64,000 nucleotides of DNA from NCBI GenBank assembly GCA_028274465.1, contig CM051457.1:18588433-18652432 (forward strand), in the 5' to 3' direction. The notes under the pieces are model-generated. The model saw only the letters and a program-made list of their open reading frames with translations. It was not told where the DNA came from and did no database searches. This stretch comes from Plantago ovata (taxonomy: Eukaryota; Streptophyta; Magnoliopsida; Lamiales; Plantaginaceae). The position numbers and the translations under genes were made by a program. Positions 56,660 through 64,000 of the stretch are shown piece after piece (the stretch's first letter is position 1; every line of letters starts with the position of its first letter).

Positions 56660-58030
56660 CATGACTTGTATATATATACATACTACATGTGTATATATTT
56701 TTATATCTACCTATAGTGTGACTTCTCTAACCCTTCCTTCCACTCACCTCAAACACCGGAAAAGCCTCTTTCTCTTTCTTGATCACTCTAAGCTCACCAA
56801 AAACATTTCAATGACAGATAAGAAGTAGTTCTTGAAGATGCTTAGATCTTAAGATTTCATCTTCTTCTATATATATTCATTTCCATTTTTTTATCAGGTT
56901 ATATATAGCTATTGTAGTAAAACATCTGCTAGCTAGTGTCATTTTCTATTCATTTTCAACAGATTAAATTCATTGTTTGCTTCTATATGTATCCCAGCTG
57001 CAGTCGATATCACAAACCAATAAGCGGTTCTTTCTTTCTTGCTAATTTCTTTTCCTTATTTCTTACCCTTTCATGATGGATTTGCTCACATAATCCATCA
57101 AAGAAAGGATCAGATTCGATAAATGTAAATCGGTTTTGCAACTTTCCTACTCTTTTTCTATGAAAAGCAATTTCTTGTATAAGATCAGATGTGTTATAAA
57201 TAGTAGTGGTAAGAGAGTTGAAAGTTTTTGTTCTCTTCTATTGAAAATATCAATTTATTATTATTATTATTATTATTTTTCCTTCTTTCTATTGAGCACA
57301 CAGGAGGTTTTTGTTGGCTAGAGCCCATCAGGTCATTGGTTTGGAGTTTAACCAACCACTCGAGTTATGACACATCAGCCCCATGCCTTGGGATTTTTTC
57401 TTTTTTCTTTGTGGTTAAATATAGATCGATATGTATGTGCATATTTGATCAGAGAGTCATACATATCCTTGAAACCTTCCCACTCACCTCTTCAAACACA
57501 TCATATACATATAGACTTAATCTTTAGGGTTTTTAATTTGGATCTATGGATAGAAACGAAAGCCGTTTTTTTCTGAAGTGGCATCATCAAGATTCACATG
57601 AAGCTTGATTAAAAAAGTGATGATGAGAATCTTGATGATGCTGCATCGGCAGAAAATGACTAGGAAAGGTTTCCGGACAAGAGACATGGTCGGTTACGAA
57701 CTGCAGGTGATCATCTTGGATTCTGTCAGGTTAGTTAGTTTTATGGTGTGATTAATATGGATTTTTGGGGTGAAATTAATTAGTACAACAATAAATTAAT
57801 TATTACTAATTAATACTATTCTTTTTTACCGTATGTGTTTGTTAAACTTCACTCATCATCTTTTGTGTGAATGGCTTTGCTTTTTGTGTGTCAGAATGTC
57901 ATTGATAGGCAGAGAACTGAATACTGCTGTCTGAATGAATATCTGACTTGTACGTTCCCAGATCTAGTGATAAAGAGTATTCTTCTAACTTATGCTGTTT
58001 TCACCCCATGGTAAAAGAGGGTACCCCAGG
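56660..58030 (+). ncRNA. MIR172: MIR172 primary transcript region
   Basis: The hairpin at 57565-57655 lies in a plausible Pol II transcription unit. TATA-like TATATATA at 56668-56700 precedes a CT-rich leader (CTTCTCTAACCCTTCC). Downstream of the hairpin, donor TCAG|GTTAGT at 57729/57730 and acceptor TGTCAG| at 57894 suggest a spliced 3' part (exon about 57895-58029). Start, end and splicing are inferred from signals only. Confidence 0.5.
57565..57655 (+). ncRNA. MIR172: miR172 precursor hairpin
   Basis: The 21-nt mature strand lies on the 3' arm at 57626-57646. It starts AGAATCTTGATGATG and ends GCTGCAT, identical to the miR172a/b type as I remember it. The opposite arm at 57578-57598 (GTGGCATCATCAAGATTC...) is the matching star strand. 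The lower stem pairs TTTTCTG with CAGAAAA, and the loop is about 27 nt. miR172 represses AP2-class transcription factors and promotes the adult phase and flowering; in known plants it is activated by SPL proteins downstream of miR156. No protein is encoded here. Confidence 0.95.
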
Positions 58031-58407
58031 TACGTACAAGACCTTCTAGATCCATAAAACAAATTGCCGGACTCCAAGCGATAAGTAATGAAGTAATATT
58101 TTTTTGCTGTATTTTATGATATATGGTTTTTGGAGAATTGGATTAAACCACATGCTCCACCGTTTGTGCGGTTTTTTTTTTCCAAGCATTTTGTATTGCT
58201 ATGGAATTTGGTTAATTGCTCTGGATTTAATTACATCAATAGATAATGTCTGTTTTTACACTTATAAGATTTTGACCGTATAAGAGGCCAGGAATAAGTG
58301 ATACTGATGTTGTTCATGCCTTAATAAAAAGCTAAGCCAAACGATATACAGTTTGTTTTTTAAATGATGGTATCTTTTGATAAATCTTCCGCATCCATCA
58401 TGTGAAT
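58031..58407. other. Spacer after MIR172
   Basis: No gene or repeat with clear limits. Confidence 0.35.
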
Positions 58408-58556
58408 TAGCGGTTTGTTTGACAGTGAACTAAACTAGTAGTACAATTTTTGTTTTTCGTGCAAGTGGTTGTATAAATCCTTGGTTTAATTCACTTCGAT
58501 ACGAGACCCCAAAATAAACTAAAAATTACTTTAGTTCGTTGTCAAACAGGCCATTA
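58408..58556. mobile_element. Small MITE with GGCCTGTTTGACA-type ends
   Basis: Left GGTTTGTTTGACAGTGAAC and inverted right GGCCTGTTTGACAACGAAC form inverted repeats. Possible short target repeat ATTAG. Superfamily (hAT or PIF/Harbinger) undecided. Confidence 0.5.
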
Positions 58557-58639
58557 GTATAGCTTACATGGTCATATCACAGCTGCCTTGTTCTCTAGTC
58601 TCTAGCATGGTATATATTGTAATTGATAAACAAGTTAGT

Positions 58640-58786
58640 ATATGTATTTTTGTTCCTTGGTGATTGTTCGTTTTTCTCATAATGCTCGGTTTCAAACTTT
58701 TTTGTGTGAGTACTTGTGCTCATTGCAACTCTTGTAAGGTTTATGCTCTTATCTTAATAAATTTCTTTCTCTGTTGGAAAAAAAAA
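58640..58786 (+). mobile_element. Possible LINE 3' tail, plus orientation
   Basis: CTCATAATGCTCGGTTTC, then GGTTTATGCTCTTATCTTAA, TAAATTTCTTTCTCTG and an A run resemble the complement of the tail family seen at 40142. Confidence 0.4.
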
Positions 58787-61470
58787 ATTAATAATAAGTG
58801 GTTTCTTTTATCACATTAGTTACTAATTACCGTTCTATGTTTATCTGAAAGTTCAGCAATTAGCGAACTCTGCTGTTGGAGATGGACAAGTATGAAGCTA
58901 ACTCCAAGAAATGAAGAAAATTAGACATGTGAGTAATAACCAACTCTGCAAAAGGTGATAAATTAAAGTTAATTTTAGTACTGCATTGTTTTGTTTTCTA
59001 ATGCTTATCAAACAGGGTTAATGAGAATAATAGAATAAGGCCATAGGAATTGATTTCACGTTTTCTTGTCTTCTACATGAATCAGATTCAAAATATGTCC
59101 GATTATTTATGGACTCATATAATTATTCTCCTTTAGAAGTTTGATTTTTCCATAATGTTAAGTTTTCCATGTTTGACAGAAAATGTGTGAAAGTAATCAA
59201 GGAAAATGGTTAAAATTAAGCTCAATTTTCATCTACTTTAATTGTAAGAGGAAATTTTGGAAAATATATAGAAAATCATACATAAAAATATAGAAGGAAT
59301 TTGTATTTCCTTTAACATTTTCCAAATTATGTTTGGTATTGGGTTTTCAATGCGGATTTTGGATTTTGGTGTAGTACAATATAGCCATTATTGGTAGACA
59401 AGTATGAAGAAATTTTGATCACCAATTCACCATCCGTTTATAGTACTCTGCCTGCAGTGTGCATGTCCGTATATACATCATCAATGTAGTGGACCTGCAG
59501 TATTAGAGAGATGATCATAACATTTCTCTTTCAACTTGGTCCATTGTCATGGAGTACTATAGATCTCTCTAGCTTCTGTATATTAAAGGCTCCCTTTTAA
59601 TTATTATATTTACCTCTATTGGCCGGATTATATATTGTTAGGTACCCCGATGATTTTGATGCCATTAAGGTCCTGTTGTTCTGATATGAAAAAATAAAAA
59701 AATTCAGTTCAGCTTATATTCATGAAATTCAGTTCAAATTAAGAACAGGTACTAAATCCCGTATAGTATTGAGTTTTGGACATGGCATTTTGTGTTGTAA
59801 TGATGCTAGCTATTTACTCTAGATCTATCTACGTGTAATTCAATTGTAAACATCAATATTTTCTTGATTATGAGGAAAATCAATACTTATTCTACTCCCC
59901 TAATATTGAGCATACTCCCCTAATATGTAATATTGTGTTAATTTTCCTATTGTTTAGGAATATTACGATTTTCACAAAACTTACTCTTTATCTATGACAA
60001 ATATGACATGTACCTGGAGCTCTAGCCTTGCCTTTTCAATGGTCATAATTGATGTATTATTATTTCGTTTTGAGTTCGGAATAGAACATTTTGTGTGGGG
60101 GCAAGAATCTTTTCCTCTGATTAGGTGAAAATGTGTGAACATTTATTTTGTACTACTGAGTTACTTTTCCTCTAATTAAACATTATTGTAACTGTAGTTT
60201 TAGCTACCTGACTTGGCTCTATCAGTTAAACTTATTTTTCTAGCTTAATTTCTTACTCAAACTGAAAATAAAAGACATGATTATGTGTGTAAGTCTTGAC
60301 ATGCCTTGAGGTTTTATGCCTAATTTTAACTTATTACTAGTACCTTGTAGTAATAGTTAATTTATAGTTCTGATTTCTGAAATTAATATACAGTATACTA
60401 ATATTTCTGTTTAGTAACTAATTACCAGGAAACAGGAAGAGTTCGGCTGGAATTGAAACACAAAGCATCATTTAAGTTAAGTCGATCAAAGCCGGCTAGT
60501 TTTATGTTTTGGTCTGAAGTATTTTATAGTTAGTATCAATCTGCTGTCTAGCTAGCATTTATGTTATATGGTTAATTAATGGTTCCTAATGAGTGATTAA
60601 ACAACAACATTCCATTTGTCTTGTCTAACCAGAACTATCTGCATGTGTACTAGAATAAATCCATGCTTGAGCTATACCAGTATAGTAGTAGTATTTAATA
60701 GAAGTTCTGTTTTGTACAGTAATTTCTTTGAAGTAGCTCTGTATATCCGCGCTAGGATTAAGTGGGGAAGCATAAATTGCGTACTTTATGTCTTTATAGT
60801 GGGATTATTGGAGCTGTGATTGATCCGACAAAATAAGATATACTAGTAGAGATGATTCTTGGCTTTTTTTTTTGGTCGTCGTCAATGGCTATTCGACATA
60901 CAACTAACGGGAAATTAATATCATTAAACGAAACATACACTAACAATGAGCAAACCGGAAAGAATTTAATGAAACCGTATGTGAGATATATATCAGTAAG
61001 TGAAGTGATGCAAAATATATAGCAATGTCGAATCCAAGATACAAAATCATTGGACAAGCTAAATTAGTGTTCTTGCCAAACCCTAGGTAGTCACCGAACT
61101 CCGAGGAATAGGTTTCTTGGTTACGGAGATAAAGACATGAAATAAAATTACAATTTTGGTATATACTATTTATTAGTTCCCAAAAATTTGTTGAAAATGT
61201 TGATTTGATAGATCACAATGAAATTGATCATCATGATAAACCTTTTGCATTGTATTCTTTTAGGTCAGTAGTTACGATCAAAGAGAAGTTGATCGCAATC
61301 TCTTGCGGTTTCTTGAACTTTGAGTTGGTGCGCAATCACAACGAAGATTATTGCGATCCTTGTGGCTTCATTAGACCGTCCATGCAATCTTCTACTTGTC
61401 GCATTCATGTCCAATTTTCATTATACTTGAGCGCATTGCTCGGTCTTGCATGATGCACCTTCACACAAGA
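58787..61470. other. Long spacer without a supported gene
   Basis: AT-rich sequence. Open frames at 60616-61057 and 61205-61453 show no known motif and ordinary non-coding composition. An unrecognised non-coding transcript cannot be excluded. Confidence 0.35.
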
Positions 61471-61665
61471 CGCAGGAATTCATGCTATACCAAAACTAAA
61501 TCAACAACGTACAGTTGAACTGTTATGTCTTCTAAGGCTTTGTACTTATGTATGGTGTAGAGATTGTGTGTTTCTTGAGTGTATCACGTATACTCTTTCT
61601 CCTTTGTACATTTGGATTTTGGACATTGTGATTGAATGAAAGGTTTTGCTGCTTCAAAAAAATGG
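61471..61665 (+). other. Possible retroposed 3' end
   Basis: TTGTACATTTGGATTTTGG, then TTGAATGAAAGGTTTTGCTG and an A run at 61655-61662 look like an mRNA or LINE 3' end. Weak. Confidence 0.3.
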
Positions 61666-62391
61666 AGCTAATGGCAAAACAGAGTTAAAAAGACCAGATG
61701 AGACTACCAAAAATAGTTCCATACCTTCGGTTCGTTCATGTACATATATCGGTTCGGTCATGGACCTTAATTAGGTAGGTCATTTTGGCTCGATCATGAA
61801 CCTTCAGTTATTAGCATGTCGGCTTGGTGATCGATTGACTTTTAGCTCACTGATGGAATCATCTCAGATTGCGCCTGAGAATTTTTGCTCCCAACCCCGA
61901 TAATTACTGTTAGCATCCTGATCTGTTGCTAGTGCCCAAAACCTCTTTCCCAATTAAGTGAACAAACATAAGCCCGCCAAATTTTCAATCCTGACTTTCT
62001 AGCTATCATATGTCTGGAGGAATCTAATTGTTATAATCTTCTTTTAGCCGATCTGCCAAGATATCGAAGGGATCACCATGGTGCCATGGACACCGACTAC
62101 CTTGGCGCTAATTAGAAGTTTGATAGCGCTGGAGAAGGTGAAATTTTATTAAAGGGCGGAACGTGTATTTATGTTCTATGAATAGGTGTCACTAACGTGC
62201 TAATTACTAAAATTCATCGAAAGGTGAAAGTGTAATTAACATAGTGTGTCGATTGATGCATAAATGCAAGGAATGACTTGACTACGTAGGTGTCTGTCCT
62301 ACTAGGGTAAACTTCAAGAGAAACAAGCAAATGTGATTTTGAAAATGTAACCAAAGGATATTATTGGAATGATATTCATTTGTATTTAGTA
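61666..62391. other. Spacer, nothing found
   Basis: Contains short reiterated GGTTCGGTCATG/CGATCATGAACC motifs at 61730-61800 and no gene. Confidence 0.35.
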
Positions 62392-62626
62392 CTTATTCCA
62401 TTTCATTACAAACTTCCTCTTTGGTCAACGGCAGTCATGTTTGACCGGTATATTACACCTAAATTATATTGATAAAAAAAAAATTAAAAATATTAAAAAT
62501 GCTACTAACTTATAAATTTTAATTATATAACTTTAAAAAAAAATACATCGTATAATTTAGGAGTAATGTGCAGTCAAACATGAAGTTTGTTGATCGAAGA
62601 GAAAATTATTAATAAAATAGAGTAAG
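62392..62626. mobile_element. Stowaway-type MITE
   Basis: Flanked by TA; left CTTATTCCATTTCATTACAAA, inverted right CTTACTCTATTTTATTAATAA; inner arms GTCATGTTTGACCGG and GCAGTCAAACATGAAG. About 235 bp, diverged. Confidence 0.65.
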
Positions 62627-63099
62627 TATAATTTTAAAGTAACTACTATCATCATATCATATTGTTTGTTGGAATGCTTTTGACTCCGAGTAAAACTGAG
62701 TTCCAATACGGTTGCATATTGTTACCATTTTAAATTTAATCCATTTTTCAGATTCGACTCCGAGTGTTAACAAACGGTACAATATCTGATTATTTTGTTT
62801 CTTTGGAATAATGGAGCACATCAAGATACTCACCTTTACTCTGAAAGTTCACTATGAAATTTGCTTTTAAATTGGGCTGAGAAGAGTTGATGAGTTTCTC
62901 AATGAAGTGGGATTGCCTCCAGCTTGGCCAAATGAGTACTTGAGTGCCTAAATCACAATCCAAAATCCTTTAGTGGCTTAAATGGATTCGAGAAGTTTCT
63001 AATGAACTTTTTTTTCCATGTTATACTTTTCATGAATCACACTTATATACTTACCAAACCAAATGAATAACGAGTTTACGCATTACCAATTTATTTATT
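62627..63099. other. Spacer, nothing found
   Basis: No gene or bounded repeat. Confidence 0.35.
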
Positions 63100-63295
63100 T
63101 CTTCAACAGTAAACATAACCTACTTTACTTCTACTTCTAACGGAACTATCACCGCTACCCTTCTCTTTAACCTCCTTATAACTATAAATAGCCTAAACCA
63201 CCTTATGACTCCATCAGGGTTCGAATCTCCGACCTCTTCTTGCTACTTCAGTACCTACCATTCAATCACCCTTATAACTCCATTACCGATAACGA
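63100..63295 (-). mobile_element. tRNA-derived SINE, minus orientation
   Basis: On the minus strand: GATTCGAACCCTGATGGAG (B box) with CATAAGGTGGTTTAGGC and TATAAGGAGGTTAAAGAG, the body of the 16910/44285/54210 family. The tail is degraded. Confidence 0.65.
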
Positions 63296-63514
63296 ATTTA
63301 GCTGCATTACCAATAATTTTGTAAGATCACAAGTTGATAAATAAAGTTGCGTAACACGAGAGTCATACTTTCAATCTATGTTCAATTCGATAATATCTCA
63401 AATACTAATCGATGAAGTCCTTGTCTAAGTCGGTTCTTTTCCCAATTAAGTTTGTACCTTTTTCGTTGAAGGTCATTTAAGAGCGTCAACATTGATGAAT
63501 TAATTAGTGTAGTA

Positions 63515-63746
63515 CTTATTCCGTTTCATTAAAAATTTCTAAGGGGTCTACTCATCGCAACATTTGACCACGTATAGCTTTTAAATTAAACTGTATCAAT
63601 ATAAATTAAAAATTGATTATGAAAATATACTCCAATTAATTTCATAATATAATTTTATTATATTTTTCTCTAATGTAGGAGTTATACGTGGTCAAAGATC
63701 GCGATGAATAGTACCCCTTAGGAAGTTAGTAATAAAACGGAAAAAA
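63515..63746. mobile_element. Stowaway-type MITE, same subfamily as 42179
   Basis: Flanked by TA; left CTTATTCCGTTTCATTAAAA and right the inverted relative; inner motif GATCGCGATGAATAGTACCCC also occurs (with one change) at 42370. Confidence 0.8.
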
Positions 63747-64000
63747 TACTATTTATTTAATTCATTATTTTTCATTATTTTTCATTATTAATTAATCCAT
63801 GAATTCGGGTTGGGTAATGAATTCCCCACATATTTCATTATTATGGATGTGGACATTATGGTAGGAAGCCAGTGGTCACTCATTCCCGACTTTGTAACCC
63901 TGGTCCGGTCCCCCAAACATAAATAACTAGCAAATTTTACTTTTCCGTAGCTTTTATGGTTAATTAATACGGGGCGACCGTGGTGCAAGGTGGGATCCAA
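63747..64000. other. Window end, no gene supported
   Basis: A minus-strand frame is open to the window edge (63788-64000) but has no recognisable motif. I cannot tell whether it continues as a gene beyond. Confidence 0.3.

Noticed and set aside
60616-61453. Small genes in the distal spacer
   Set aside because: Short frames with no family features or conserved signals visible.
63788-64000. A partial gene at the window edge
   Set aside because: Open to the edge but without any recognisable motif; insufficient evidence.

Overview
The window looks like nuclear DNA of a core eudicot plant. It is AT-rich, its genes have GT-AG introns, and it carries a MIR172 hairpin, a subgroup-24 R2R3-MYB and a dense layer of plant transposons (Stowaway, hAT, Mutator-like, CACTA, L1-type LINEs, tRNA-derived SINEs, TRIMs). 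I cannot name the species. I see no CRISPR array, rRNA or true tRNA gene. Bacterial-style operons and ribosome binding sites do not apply.

Layout. (1) 0.4-6.7 kb holds two ordinary genes: a five-exon alpha/beta-hydrolase (minus, 317 aa) and the beta subunit of the signal recognition particle receptor (plus, six coding exons, 261 aa). Both models close in frame at every splice junction. (2) 7.1-24.7 kb holds five single-exon paralogues of a small-protein family I cannot name (83-138 aa; N-terminal signature close to SLEALAMSGADY, then PPHLLAE). They are called C (7144-7395 -), B1 (9696-10112 -), A1 (18111-18386 +), B2 (19124-19489 -) and A2 (24367-24639 +). A1/A2 and B1/B2 are segmental duplicates that share upstream DNA. 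The cluster has been stretched by a LINE 3' end, a Mutator-like element carrying a TIC22-like exon, Stowaway elements and a longer LINE. (3) 24.7-28.6 kb is a Stowaway element split by a 3.6 kb CACTA element whose five-exon TnpA-like gene is still open. (4) 28.9-30.4 kb is a decayed LINE with an RNase H-like domain, split by a second gene-capturing Mutator-like element carrying part of ribose-5-phosphate isomerase. (5) 31-37 kb is repeats and hAT-type elements. (6) 37.4-38.8 kb is the MYB gene (MYB92/93/53-like, 307 aa). (7) 39-55 kb is repeat-rich and without a gene I can support. (8) 56.7-58.0 kb is a MIR172 gene. (9) 58-64 kb is mostly unremarkable, with a few MITEs and one SINE.

The host genes are independent transcription units. 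The best candidate for something undescribed is the five-member small-protein cluster. The two captured host-gene pieces inside Mutator-like elements, each with a 9-bp target duplication readable in the sequence, are the next most interesting signals. Functions come from motifs and remembered families, not from searches.
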